Source: Albidovulum sp.
Lineage (GTDB): Bacteria; Pseudomonadota; Alphaproteobacteria; Rhodobacterales; Rhodobacteraceae
Direction of reading: 5' to 3'
NCBI GenBank assembly: GCA_030837785.1
Contig: JAUQYA010000039.1
Coordinates: 1-44,439, forward strand
DNA length: 44,439 bases
Shown: piece by piece, positions 15,712 to 24,250 of the stretch
Position numbering within the stretch: the stretch's first letter is position 1
How the letters are laid out: each line of letters opens with the position of its first letter
The notes under the pieces: generated by a model
Told to the model about the DNA's origin: nothing
Database searches by the model: none
Seen by the model: the letters and a program-made list of their open reading frames with translations, nothing else
Made by a program: the position numbers and the translations under genes

Positions 15712-18442
15712 GGTCAACGCGGCAACGACCCGCTTCATCCTGAACGGCGCGGCGGTCGCAGTCAGCGCGCCGGCGGACGAACGGCTGTCGGAGTCCTTGC
15801 GTGAACGGCTGGGCGCGCGCGACGTCAAGATCGGCTGCAATGCCGGCGACTGCGGGGCCTGCTCGGTCCTGCTCGACGGGGCGGTGGTCTGTTCCTGTCT
15901 GACGCCCACGCGCAAGGCCGAGGGCCGGCGGGTCGAGACGGTTGCGGGGCTGGTGGCAACCGACCCGCTGGCGCAGGCGCTGGCCGGGCGGTTCCAGGAC
16001 CACGGCGCGGCGCAATGCGGCTTCTGCACACCGGGGATGATGACATCCTCGGTTGCGCTGCTGCGCGAGGATCCCGCGCCGGACGAGGCGGCGATCACCC
16101 GCGCACTCGGGGGCGTGCTGTGCCGCTGCACCGGCTATCGCAAGATCATCGACGCGGTGGCCTCGGTCCCGGCCGCGCTGGCCGAGGCAGGCGCGCCGGG
16201 CCATGCCGGCGCCGCGATCCGGCGACTGGACGGGGCGCAGAAGCTGGACGGGAGTGAAGCCTTCGGCGACGACGTGGCCCCACCGGACACGCTGGAAATC
16301 CTGGTGATCCGTTCGCCCCATCCCCGGGCCGCCTTCCGCTTCGGCGATCTTGAGGCATGGCGCGCCGGTCAGCCGGGGATCGAGGCGGTGCTGGCCGCGG
16401 CCGACGTGCCGGGCCGCAACGTCTTTGGCGTCATCCCCGCCTTCGCCGACCAGCCGGCCTTCGCCGAAGGGGTCGCGCGCTTCCGCGGCGAGGCGGTGGC
16501 GGCGGTGATCGGCACGGCGCAGGCGATCCGCGCCTTCGATCCGGCCTCCTTCCCCGTTACCTGGCAGGAACTCGCCCCGGCGATGACTCCCGCCGAAGCC
16601 GAGGCGACCGGCGCGGCCCTCCTGCACGAAACCCGCGCCGGCAACCTGATGTGCAAGGGCTTCGTCGCCTGTGGCGATGCCGGGGCTGCTCTGGCCGCCG
16701 CCGATGTGACGGTCGAGGGGCGCTTTTCCAGCGGCTTCGTCGAGCACGCCTATATCGAGCCGGAAGCCGGCTTTGCCCAGGTGGTCGACGGACGGGTGGA
16801 AATCCACGCCTGCACCCAGGCGCCGGTGATGGACCTCGAGTCGATGGAAATCCTGTTGGGGATGGACCGCTCGCGCATCCGCATCGTGCCGACGGCGGTC
16901 GGCGGGGGATTTGGCTCGAAGCTCGACATTTCGCTCCAGCCCTATCTGGCGCTCGGGGCGCTCAAGACCGGGCGGCCGGTGCGGATGGCCTACAGCCGGA
17001 CAGAGTCGATGCAGTCCACGACCAAGCGTCATCCGTCTGACATCCGGCTCCGGCTCGGCGCCACGCGCGACGGCATCCTCAAAGGCTGCGACTTCCGGGG
17101 CACCTTCAACACCGGCGCCTATGCCTCCTGGGGGCCGACGGTGGCGAACCGGGTGCCGGTCCATGCCTCGGGCCCCTACCGGATCGCCGACTACCGGGCC
17201 GAGGCGCGGGCGATCCATACCAACTGCCCGCCCGCCGGGGCCTTTCGCGGCTTTGGCGTGCCGCAGGCGGCGATCGCGCTGGAATCCCTTCTGGACGAAC
17301 TGGCGGCGAAGCTGGGCATCGACCCGCTGGAACTGCGGCTGAGGAATGCGCTCGACAACGGGGTGCCGACGGTCTGCGGTCAGGTTTTCGCCCAGGGTGT
17401 CGGCATCAAGGCCTGTCTGGAAGCGCTGCGCCCCGCGTGGGAGGCCGAACGCGCGGCTGCCGAGGCGTTCAATCGCGAGGCAAGCGGGCCGCTGCGGCGC
17501 GGGGTCGGCCTCGCCTCGGGCTGGTACGGCTGCGGCAATACCTCGCTGCCGAACCCCTCGACCATCAAGGCCGGCATCCGCGCCGATGGCAGCATCCTGC
17601 TGCACCAGGGCGCGATGGACATCGGCCAGGGCGCGAACACCGTGATCGCGCAGATCTTCGCCACCGCGCTGGGGGTGCCGGTCGCGCAGATCGGCCTGAT
17701 CGGCCCCGACACAGATGTGACGCCCGACGCCGGCAAGACCTCGGCCTCGCGCCAGACCTTCGTCTCGGGAAATGCCGCGCGGCTCTGCGGCGAAGCGCTG
17801 CGGGCGGAGGTGCTGCGCGCGGTCAACGCGTCGGACCAGGCGGTGCTGGCCTTCGCACCGGGCGAGATCGCGGTGGACGACGGCGCCAGCCGCCACCGCA
17901 TCGCGCTCGGCCATCTCGCACCGGACGGCGACGGCTATGTCTTCGCCGGGCTCGGCCACTACGATCCGCCGACGAAACCGCTGGACGCCAATGGCCAGGG
18001 AAACCCCTACGCCCAGTTCGGCTATGCTGCACAGTTGGCGGTGGCCGAGGTCGACACGCGCCTCGGCACGGTCCGGCTCCTGCGCATCGTGGCGGCCCAT
18101 GACGTCGGCCTTGCGGTCAACCCGATGCTGGTCGAGGGCCAGATCCAGGGCGGTGTCGCCCAGGGCATCGGCATGGCGCTGATGGAGGAATACATCCCCG
18201 GCCGCACCGAGAACCTGCACGACTACCTGATCCCCACCATCGGGGACATCCCGCCGATCGAGCCGATCATCATCGAGGAAGCCGATGCCCACGGCCCCTA
18301 CGGCGCCAAGGGCCTGGGCGAGCACGTCCTGATCCCGACCGCGCCTTCGATCCTGAACGCCATCGCCCATGCCACCGGCGTGCGGATGACCCGCGTGCCC
18401 GTGACGCCCTCGAAACTCGCCGCCGCCCTGGCAGGAGACTGA
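15701..18442 (+). CDS. Fused (2Fe-2S)/molybdopterin subunit of second molybdenum hydroxylase
   Basis: This 913-residue fusion has an N-terminal [2Fe-2S] part with Cys46, 51, 54, 66 (GCNAGDCGACSVLL, VCSC) and Cys106, 109, 141, 143 (QCGFCTPGM, CRCTGY). From about residue 170 the molybdopterin domains follow, with GGGFGSKLDISLQPYLALG, GAFRGFGVPQ and the catalytic-Glu motif GAKGLGE near the C terminus. Hydroxylation of an N-heteroaromatic ring is the expected chemistry. The ORF overlaps the FAD subunit upstream and ends two bases before the HnR-like gene, so the three should be co-expressed. Fusion of the small and large subunits distinguishes it from the 1914-5478 enzyme. Alternative substrates (purines, aldehydes) cannot be excluded by sequence. 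Confidence 0.9.
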   Translation: MRDEVNAATTRFILNGAAVAVSAPADERLSESLRERLGARDVKIGCNAGDCGACSVLLDGAVVCSCLTPTRKAEGRRVETVAGLVATDPLAQALAGRFQDHGAAQCGFCTPGMMTSSVALLREDPAPDEAAITRALGGVLCRCTGYRKIIDAVASVPAALAEAGAPGHAGAAIRRLDGAQKLDGSEAFGDDVAPPDTLEILVIRSPHPRAAFRFGDLEAWRAGQPGIEAVLAAADVPGRNVFGVIPAFADQPAFAEGVARFRGEAVAAVIGTAQAIRAFDPASFPVTWQELAPAMTPAEAEATGAALLHETRAGNLMCKGFVACGDAGAALAAADVTVEGRFSSGFVEHAYIEPEAGFAQVVDGRVEIHACTQAPVMDLESMEILLGMDRSRIRIVPTAVGGGFGSKLDISLQPYLALGALKTGRPVRMAYSRTESMQSTTKRHPSDIRLRLGATRDGILKGCDFRGTFNTGAYASWGPTVANRVPVHASGPYRIADYRAEARAIHTNCPPAGAFRGFGVPQAAIALESLLDELAAKLGIDPLELRLRNALDNGVPTVCGQVFAQGVGIKACLEALRPAWEAERAAAEAFNREASGPLRRGVGLASGWYGCGNTSLPNPSTIKAGIRADGSILLHQGAMDIGQGANTVIAQIFATALGVPVAQIGLIGPDTDVTPDAGKTSASRQTFVSGNAARLCGEALRAEVLRAVNASDQAVLAFAPGEIAVDDGASRHRIALGHLAPDGDGYVFAGLGHYDPPTKPLDANGQGNPYAQFGYAAQLAVAEVDTRLGTVRLLRIVAAHDVGLAVNPMLVEGQIQGGVAQGIGMALMEEYIPGRTENLHDYLIPTIGDIPPIEPIIIEEADAHGPYGAKGLGEHVLIPTAPSILNAIAHATGVRMTRVPVTPSKLAAALAGD

Positions 18443-18443
18443 C

Positions 18444-19940
18444 ATGAAAGACAAAGCCGAACGCATCGCCGACAAGATCCGCTGCGACGCCTGCCCGGTG
18501 CTCTGTTACATCGCCGAGGGCCGCGCCGGCGCCTGCGACCGCTACGCCAACCACGGCGGCACGCTGGTGCGGCTCGACCCGCTGACCATCATCGAAAGCG
18601 CGGCCAGCCACGGCGTCAAGGCGGTGCCGTTCCTCAAGGGCGGCGAAGGCACCGACTGGGACGGCGACCTGGTGCAGGGGGGGCGCCCCTTCATCACCGC
18701 GGTCGGCGCCGGGACCACCTATCCCGACTACAAGCCCGCCCCCTTCATCGTCAGCCAGAACGTCGAGGGCGTGGACATGGTCACCGTCGTGACCGAAGGC
18801 ATCTTCAGCTACTGCGGCGTCAAGGTGAAGATCGACACCGACCGCTTCATCGGCCACGAACGCGCCGTGGTGCGGGTTGATGGCGAACCGATCGGCCATG
18901 TGATGACCTCGGAATACGGCTCGAAGATGCTGTCGCTGGGCGGGGTCGAGCACCTGACCAGCAGCGGCAAGAAGGAAGGCCGCGTCACCTGCGATGCGCT
19001 TTTGCGGCTGTGCAACCGCGAGCCGGTCGAGATGACGGTCGACGATGGCGCCACCGTGGTGGTGCAGGCCGGACGGGCGCCGGTGATCAACGGGGTCGAG
19101 GAAAAGCTGATGCGGGTGGGCTGCGGGTCGGCAACGATCGGCATGTTCGCCACCCAGTGGGCCCAGCATGCCGACGAGGTGGTGGTGGTCGACGACCACA
19201 TCACCGGGGTGCTGTCGGAGCACCAGTCGGGCAAGCTTCTGGGCGTGCCGCCCAGCGGCATCCGCGTGAAGGGGCGCCGGTCGACCCCGGGGCGCTATTT
19301 CCAGGTGGCCCAGCCCGGCACCGGCTGGGGCGGCACCGATGTCGAGGACCCGCTGACGATCCTCAAGGACGCCGATCCCGAAGTGGCCTGGGAGGGGTTG
19401 CGGCTCTTGATGGTCTCGACCACCGGCGAACAATCGGCCTACTACGAGCTGGATGCCGACCTGCGCCCCGAACCGAAGCCGCTGCCCGACGACCTGCGCG
19501 CCTCGGTCGAACTGATCGCCGAGAACTGCGAACCCTCGCTCTGTTCGGTGCTGTTCATGGCCGGGGCCGGCGGGTCGCTGCGCGCGGGCGTGACCAAGAA
19601 CCCGGTGAAGCTGACGCATTCGGTGAAGGATTCGCTGACCTATGTCTCCTGCGGGGGGGCGGGCGCCTATGTCTGGCCCGGCGGCGGTATCACCGTGATG
19701 GTGGACGTGACCGAGATGCCCAGCAATTCCTTCGGCTATGTGCCGACACCCGCGCTGGTGGCGCCGATCGAATTCACCATGCGGCTCACGGACTACATCG
19801 CGCTGGGCGGTCACGCCGGGCAGGTGCGGCCGATCGAGGAGGTGGTGACCGACAAGGTGCGCCGGGTCGGGCAGATCGACAGCCAGAGCGACCCGATGGC
19901 GCGGCACAATTACCGCTGGCCCGGAGACGGACATTCGTGA
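18444..19940 (+). CDS. 6-hydroxynicotinate reductase-like Fe-S protein
   Basis: This 498-residue protein matches, from memory of the family, the proteins annotated as 6-hydroxynicotinate reductase (HnR). In nicotinate catabolism (Eubacterium barkeri, Azorhizobium) that enzyme reduces 6-hydroxynicotinate to 1,4,5,6-tetrahydro-6-oxonicotinate using reduced ferredoxin or an equivalent donor. A cysteine cluster at the N terminus (Cys14, 17, 21, 31 in RCDACPVLC and GACD) can hold a [4Fe-4S] centre. A Gly-rich stretch, VSCGGAGAYVWPGGG, lies near residue 400. The gene starts two bases after the Mo subunit, is followed 56 bases later by a PF06684 protein, and a ferredoxin and FNR sit just downstream under the same operator. 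This context makes a ferredoxin-fed ring reduction plausible. Activity on another hydroxylated heterocycle is possible. Confidence 0.75.
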   Translation: MKDKAERIADKIRCDACPVLCYIAEGRAGACDRYANHGGTLVRLDPLTIIESAASHGVKAVPFLKGGEGTDWDGDLVQGGRPFITAVGAGTTYPDYKPAPFIVSQNVEGVDMVTVVTEGIFSYCGVKVKIDTDRFIGHERAVVRVDGEPIGHVMTSEYGSKMLSLGGVEHLTSSGKKEGRVTCDALLRLCNREPVEMTVDDGATVVVQAGRAPVINGVEEKLMRVGCGSATIGMFATQWAQHADEVVVVDDHITGVLSEHQSGKLLGVPPSGIRVKGRRSTPGRYFQVAQPGTGWGGTDVEDPLTILKDADPEVAWEGLRLLMVSTTGEQSAYYELDADLRPEPKPLPDDLRASVELIAENCEPSLCSVLFMAGAGGSLRAGVTKNPVKLTHSVKDSLTYVSCGGAGAYVWPGGGITVMVDVTEMPSNSFGYVPTPALVAPIEFTMRLTDYIALGGHAGQVRPIEEVVTDKVRRVGQIDSQSDPMARHNYRWPGDGHS

Positions 19941-19996
19941 CGGCGGGCGGCCCGGCCGCCTTTCCGCACCTGACAGCCAACACCAAGAGGGGACAC

Positions 19997-20578
19997 ATGC
20001 CCAAGGTCGAGATGCGCAAGCGCCTGCTTTTGCTTGAGGACATATTCCACGAAGGCGGCCCGGCACGGGAGGAACCCCACCGGCGCGGCGCGGCGCTGGC
20101 GGTGATCCGCAATCCCTTCGCCGGCCGTTACGAGCCCGACATCCAGGGTTTCATGGACGACCTGCGGCCGCTCGGCCTCGACCTCGCCACCAGGCTGGCG
20201 GAGGCACTTGGCGGGGCCGACAGGATCGAGGGCTATGGCAAGGCGTCGCTGGTCGGCGCCGCGGGGGAGCTGGAGCACGGTGCGCTCTGGCATGCACCGG
20301 GGGGCTATGCGATGCGCGAGGTGCTGAACGGCGCCAGGGCGATCGTGCCCTCCTCCAAGAAGGTGGGGGGCGTGGGCGCGCGAATCGACGTTCCGATCAC
20401 CCATGTGAACGCCTCCTACGTGCGCAGCCATTTCGACGCGATCGAGGTCGGGCTGAACGATGCGCCGCGGGCCGACGAGATGCTTGTGGTGCTCGCCATG
20501 ACCACGGGGCCACGCATCCATTCGCGCTCGGGCGGGCTGGAGGCATGGCAGATCAAGGGAGAGGACGGGTTGCGCTGA
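19997..20578 (+). CDS. PF06684 ('amino acid synthesis') family protein
   Basis: This 193-residue protein of the PF06684/DUF1185 family is of unproven function; the 'amino acid synthesis' label rests on weak evidence. Conserved features include the RKRLLLLEDIFHEGG opening, AVIRNPFAGRY, GYGKASLVG, then GALWHAPGGYAMR, VPSSKK and TGPRIHSRSGG near the end. The ATG at 19997 follows AAGAGGGG by seven bases. It is the last gene before a strong terminator (20615-20660), so it belongs with the Mo hydroxylase and HnR-like genes. By position it is a candidate for the hydrolytic step after ring reduction, but that is inference; the fold has been likened to YjgF/chorismate-mutase-like rings (from memory). 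Confidence 0.82.
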   Translation: MPKVEMRKRLLLLEDIFHEGGPAREEPHRRGAALAVIRNPFAGRYEPDIQGFMDDLRPLGLDLATRLAEALGGADRIEGYGKASLVGAAGELEHGALWHAPGGYAMREVLNGARAIVPSSKKVGGVGARIDVPITHVNASYVRSHFDAIEVGLNDAPRADEMLVVLAMTTGPRIHSRSGGLEAWQIKGEDGLR

Positions 20579-20614
20579 CGGGCTCTCGCCCGCCGGGCGG
20601 AGTGTTCTGTCAGG

Positions 20615-20660
20615 ATCGGTGCGCAGCGGCGGGCTTGCTCCGCCCGCGCTGCGCGCCGAT
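20615..20660 (+). terminator. Strong hairpin terminator after the Mo-hydroxylase operon
   Basis: The arms ATCGGTGCGCAGCGGCGGGC and CGCCCGCGCTGCGCGCCGAT form a stem of about 19 pairs with one bulged G and a loop of about seven bases. It is followed by a T-rich stretch (agatttgtttttgc, from about 20671). It lies 36 bases after the PF06684 stop and before the next promoter (20732), so it separates the two operons. Confidence 0.75.
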
Positions 20661-20731
20661 AGGCGATTCCAGATTTGTTTTTGCTTGTTATCAAGGTGTT
20701 AGATGACATCCAACATCGACTCTCTTCGCGA

Positions 20732-20775
20732 TTGACAGCGGCATATCATCCAATTTATTATTCGTATACAAATGA
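20732..20775 (+). promoter_or_regulatory. Promoter and operator site 2 (ferredoxin operon)
   Basis: TTGACA (20732-20737) and TATTAT (20756-20761) are 18 bp apart. The operator TTATTCGTATACAAATGA (20758-20775) overlaps the -10 and expected start site. The ferredoxin ribosome-binding site GGAGG follows at once (20779-20783), so a bound repressor would also sit just beside it. Eleven bases on either side repeat CCAATT/AATTGG in inverted order. Same element as sites 1, 3, 4 and 5. Confidence 0.75.
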
Positions 20776-20788
20776 ATTGGAGGCGCCC

Positions 20789-21124
20789 ATGACCTATGTC
20801 GTCGCGGAAGGCTGCATCATGTGCAAATACACCGACTGCGTCGAGGTCTGCCCCGTCGACTGTTTCTACGAAGGCGAGAACATGCTGGTGATCCACCCCG
20901 ACGAATGCATCGACTGCGGGGTGTGCGAGCCGGAATGTCCGGTCGACGCCATCAAGCCCGACACCGAGCCGGGGATCGGGCCGTGGCTGGCGCTGAACGC
21001 GGATATGGCGCGGGCCTGGCCGAACATCAGCGAACGGATCGCCCCCCTGCCGGACCACGCAGCCTGGGCCGAGCGGCCCGGAAAGCTGACGTCGCTTTCG
21101 CGCAACCCCGCCGCCTCGCGCTGA
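20789..21124 (+). CDS. fdxA: Seven-iron ferredoxin (FdxA type)
   Basis: This 111-residue ferredoxin binds one [3Fe-4S] and one [4Fe-4S] cluster. Cysteines lie at 9, 12, 17, 21, 25, 40, 43, 46 and 50: CIMCKYTDCVEVCP in the first half and CIDCGVCEPECP in the second. The C-terminal extension of about 55 residues (ADMARAWPNIS etc.) is typical of FdxA proteins, which are about 107-112 residues long. The ATG follows GGAGG by five bases. Its promoter carries the shared operator, and FNR follows after 23 bases. The likely job is to feed low-potential electrons to the HnR-like reductase. Confidence 0.92.
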   Translation: MTYVVAEGCIMCKYTDCVEVCPVDCFYEGENMLVIHPDECIDCGVCEPECPVDAIKPDTEPGIGPWLALNADMARAWPNISERIAPLPDHAAWAERPGKLTSLSRNPAASR

Positions 21125-21147
21125 CGGGCGCCACACCGGAGATCAGG

Positions 21148-21969
21148 ATGCAGGAAAACGCCACCCTTCCCCAAACCGGCGCCGCCGAGGCGCATATCCC
21201 CGCCGGCGTCTATGCCGAGACGGTGACCGAGGTGCAGCACTACACCGACCGGTTGTTCCGGTTCCGCATCACCCGTCCCGCTGCGTTCCGCTTCCGCTCG
21301 GGCGAATTCGTGATGATCGGGCTGCCGAATGCCGAACGCCCGGTTTACCGGGCCTATTCGATCGCCAGCCCGTCCTGGGACGAGGAGATCGAGTTCTTCT
21401 CGATCAAGGTCCCCAACGGCCCGCTGACCGAGCACCTGCAGAAGATCCGTCCCGGCGACACCGTGCTGATGCGGAAGAAGCCGACCGGCACGCTGGTCAA
21501 CGACGCGCTTCTGCCCGGCAAGCGGGTCTACATGTTCTCGACCGGCACCGGGATCGCCCCCTTCGCCTCGCTGATCCGCGACCCGGAAACCTACGAGAAG
21601 TTCGGGGAAGTGATCCTGACCCATACCTGCCGCGAGGTCGCCGAGCTGGAATACGGGCTGGAGTTGGTGCGCAAGCTGATGGAGGACGAACTGGTGGGCG
21701 AACTGGCCCGCGCGCAGCTTCGCCATTACCCGACGGTGACACGCGAACCCTATCCGGTGATGGGGCGGATCACCGACCTGATGGCCAGCGGCAAGCTGTT
21801 CGCCGACCTGGGCGTGCCGCCGATCTGCCCGGAAGACGACCGCGGCATGATCTGCGGTTCGATGGCGATGCTGCGCGACACCAAGGAAGCGCTGGAGGAT
21901 TTCGGCCTGGTCGAGGGGTCGAACGCGCAGCCCGGCAGCTTCGTGGTGGAACGCGCCTTCGTCGACTGA
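21148..21969 (+). CDS. fpr: Ferredoxin-NADP+ reductase
   Basis: This 273-residue FAD enzyme of the bacterial Fpr family transfers electrons between NADPH and ferredoxin. The FAD-binding RAYSIAS motif is near residue 70, the NADP-binding motif STGTGIAPF near residue 133, and CGSMAML near 235. The C-terminal FVVERAFVD tail with an aromatic residue is normal for subclass I/A. It lies between the ferredoxin and the AraC-type regulator in one operon with gaps of 23 and 12 bases. In this setting it should reduce FdxA with NADPH for the heterocycle reductase. A general housekeeping Fpr is an alternative, but the operator-controlled promoter argues against it. Confidence 0.92.
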   Translation: MQENATLPQTGAAEAHIPAGVYAETVTEVQHYTDRLFRFRITRPAAFRFRSGEFVMIGLPNAERPVYRAYSIASPSWDEEIEFFSIKVPNGPLTEHLQKIRPGDTVLMRKKPTGTLVNDALLPGKRVYMFSTGTGIAPFASLIRDPETYEKFGEVILTHTCREVAELEYGLELVRKLMEDELVGELARAQLRHYPTVTREPYPVMGRITDLMASGKLFADLGVPPICPEDDRGMICGSMAMLRDTKEALEDFGLVEGSNAQPGSFVVERAFVD

Positions 21970-21981
21970 CGGGCAGTCGGA

Positions 21982-23136
21982 ATGGCCCCGCTCGAGCAGC
22001 CTGAACTCCTGCCCCCGCGCCCCGTGCCGGCAGCGACCGGACGGGCCGTCGCGCTTCTGTCCGATGACGGGGCGGCGATCACCGCCCGCGGCCATCCCTT
22101 GCCGCAGGAACCGGCCGAGCGGGAAGGAACCGAACTTCCCGTGATCGGGGCGACGGCGCGGACGGCCGCAGCGGGGCGTGCGGCGACGGCCGGCACCACG
22201 CATTTCGTCTTCCTGCTGGTCGACAATTTTTCCCATCTCGCCTTCTCCTGCGCCATCGAGCCCCTGCGGATCGCCAATCGGGTCTCGGGGCGGCCGCTCT
22301 ATCACTGGACGCTGGCCAGCCCCGGCGGCGTCTCGGCGATCTGCTCGAACCGCTCGGTCACGCTGGTGGACATGGGGCTGGAGCCGCTGCGTCGGGTCGA
22401 CCGCCTGCTGGTGATCGCGGGCGACCATGTCCGGCGCGCGACCACGCCCGCGATTCTCGGCTACCTGCGCCGCGAACGCGCCGCCGGCACGCCGATCGGG
22501 GCAATCTGTTCAGGCGCCTACCTTCTGGCAAGCGCCGGGTTCCTGAACGGTCAGGCGGCGGCGGTCCATTGGGAATACCACGATCTTTTCGCCGAGATGT
22601 TCCCCGAGGTGCGGCTGGTGCGCGGAGTCTTCGTGGCCGATCGCAAGGTCATCACCGCCGCCGGCGGGACTGCGGCGGCCGACCTGATGCTGCATCTCAT
22701 CGCCACCGAGCACGGCCCCGACCTTGCCACCGCGGTGGCCGACCAGATGGTCTACAATGCCGTGCGCGAAGGCACGGCCGAACAGCGCGTTTCGTTGCAA
22801 TCGCGCCACGGCATGCGCAACCCCCACCTTGTGCGCGCCGTGGCCCTGGTCCAGCAGAACGTGGAAGAGCCGGTTTCCCCCGGCGCGATCGCCCGCGCCC
22901 TGGGCATATCGACCCGCCAGCTCGAGCGCCTGTTCCTGCGTTATCTCGGCACGTCACCCAAGCGGTTCATCATCGAGACCCGCCTGAACCGGGCGCGCAA
23001 TCTTCTGGTGCAGACCGACCAGTCGATCATCGAGATCGCGGTTGCCTGCGGCTTCTCGACGCCGTCGACCTTCTCCAAGGTCTTCCGCGCGCATTTCGGG
23101 GTCTCGCCAGTCACCCAGCGCTCGACGCTGAGCTGA
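21982..23136 (+). CDS. GATase1-like AraC regulator (GlxA/GbdR/CdhR group)
   Basis: This is a 384-residue transcription factor. Residues about 70-240 form a DJ-1/PfpI-like domain (FVFLLVDNFSHLAFSCAIEPL, then AICSGAYLLASAG around the nucleophile-elbow Cys). The C-terminal AraC double helix-turn-helix covers about 285-380 (ISTRQLERLFLRYLGTSP and FSTPSTFSKVFRAHFGVSP). Members of this group (GbdR, CdhR, SouR) activate genes for glycine betaine, carnitine or sarcosine use, so a quaternary-amine-derived signal is plausible. The N-terminal 65 residues are Ala/Pro-rich and may not be translated; an internal start near the domain is possible. It is the third gene of the ferredoxin operon and converges on the importer. 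Confidence 0.85.
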   Translation: MAPLEQPELLPPRPVPAATGRAVALLSDDGAAITARGHPLPQEPAEREGTELPVIGATARTAAAGRAATAGTTHFVFLLVDNFSHLAFSCAIEPLRIANRVSGRPLYHWTLASPGGVSAICSNRSVTLVDMGLEPLRRVDRLLVIAGDHVRRATTPAILGYLRRERAAGTPIGAICSGAYLLASAGFLNGQAAAVHWEYHDLFAEMFPEVRLVRGVFVADRKVITAAGGTAAADLMLHLIATEHGPDLATAVADQMVYNAVREGTAEQRVSLQSRHGMRNPHLVRAVALVQQNVEEPVSPGAIARALGISTRQLERLFLRYLGTSPKRFIIETRLNRARNLLVQTDQSIIEIAVACGFSTPSTFSKVFRAHFGVSPVTQRSTLS

Positions 23137-23182
23137 GCGCAGGGGCGCCGGCCGATGGCCCAGCCTCCCCCGTCCCGTCACA

Positions 23183-24250
23183 TTACAGGAACAGGTGGCT
23201 TTCGGCCGGGTTCCAGGTGACATGGCACGTGGCCTCGGGCGAAACCCCGGCGATCGCTTCGGCGCCGGCGCGCATCCACATCTCCTGCCCCCAGCCGGTG
23301 CGGAACTGCACGGTCGAGGTGTCGCCCAGGAAGGTCACGTCCAGCACCCGGACCGGCAGCCCCTCGCCCTGTCCGGCAAGGCGCAGCGACTGCGGCCGCA
23401 CCATCACCTGTCCGGCCGCTCCCGCTGCCGCCGCCGACTGGTGCACCGGCAGGTCGGCGACCACCGTGCCGTCGGGAAACACCACCCTGCCCCGCTCGCC
23501 CGCGACCTTCGCCTCGGCCACGTCGAGAAAACTCGAATCGCCGATGAAACTGGCGACGAAGCGGGTGGCGGGGTTGTGATAGAGGTCGCGGCCGCTGCCG
23601 ACCTGCTCGATCAGGCCGCGGTTGAAGACGGCGATCCGGTCCGACAGGCGCAGCGCCTCTTCCTGGTCGTGGGTGACGTAGAGGATGGTCACGCCGGTTT
23701 CGCGGTGGATGCGGCGGATCTCGATCTGGATTTCCTCGCGCAGCTTCTTGTCCAGCGCGGAAAGCGGCTCGTCCATCAGGAGGACCGGCGGGTCATAGGC
23801 CAATGCGCGCGCCAGCGCCACGCGCTGCTGCTGGCCGCCCGACAGGTGGCCCGGCATCCGGTCGCCGTAGCCGTCGAGCCGCACCAGCGCCAGCATCTTG
23901 TCCACCCGCTGGGCGACCTCGCGCTCGGGCCGCTTGCGCACCCTGAGCGGGAAGGCGACGTTTTCGCGCACGTTCAGATGCGGGAACAGGGTGTAGCGCT
24001 GGAACACCATGCCGATGTTGCGCTTGTGCGAGGGTGTCGACAGGATCGAGGCGCCGCGCAGGAGGATGTCGCCCGAGGTCGGTTCGTTGAAGCCCGCCAG
24101 CGCGTAAAGCGTGGTCGACTTGCCCGAGCCGGAGGGGCCGAGGAAGGTCAGGAACTCGCCTTCCGGGATTTCCAGCGAAACCTCGTCGACTGCGACGACC
24201 GCACCGTAGACCTGCCGCAGGCGGCGGATGGAAAGGAAGCTCTCGCTCAT
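23183..24250 (-). CDS. Polyamine/opine-type ABC transporter ATP-binding protein (PotA-like)
   Basis: This 355-residue ATPase has Walker A GPSGSGKST, signature LSGGQQQR, Walker B LLMDEP and H-loop YVTHDQEEA. The C-terminal TOBE_2 regulatory domain starts near residue 270 (VMVRPQSLRLAG). The start at 24250 overlaps the permease stop by four bases. It completes a four-gene operon on the minus strand under operator site 3. This transporter class imports polyamines, opines and related organic cations; ligand not determinable here. Confidence 0.92.
   Translation of the reverse strand: MSESFLSIRRLRQVYGAVVAVDEVSLEIPEGEFLTFLGPSGSGKSTTLYALAGFNEPTSGDILLRGASILSTPSHKRNIGMVFQRYTLFPHLNVRENVAFPLRVRKRPEREVAQRVDKMLALVRLDGYGDRMPGHLSGGQQQRVALARALAYDPPVLLMDEPLSALDKKLREEIQIEIRRIHRETGVTILYVTHDQEEALRLSDRIAVFNRGLIEQVGSGRDLYHNPATRFVASFIGDSSFLDVAEAKVAGERGRVVFPDGTVVADLPVHQSAAAAGAAGQVMVRPQSLRLAGQGEGLPVRVLDVTFLGDTSTVQFRTGWGQEMWMRAGAEAIAGVSPEATCHVTWNPAESHLFL

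Noticed and set aside
15377..18475. Minus-strand open frame of about 1030 codons opposite the Mo subunit
   Set aside because: It is antisense to a gene with complete Fe-S and molybdopterin motifs and has no recognisable domain.
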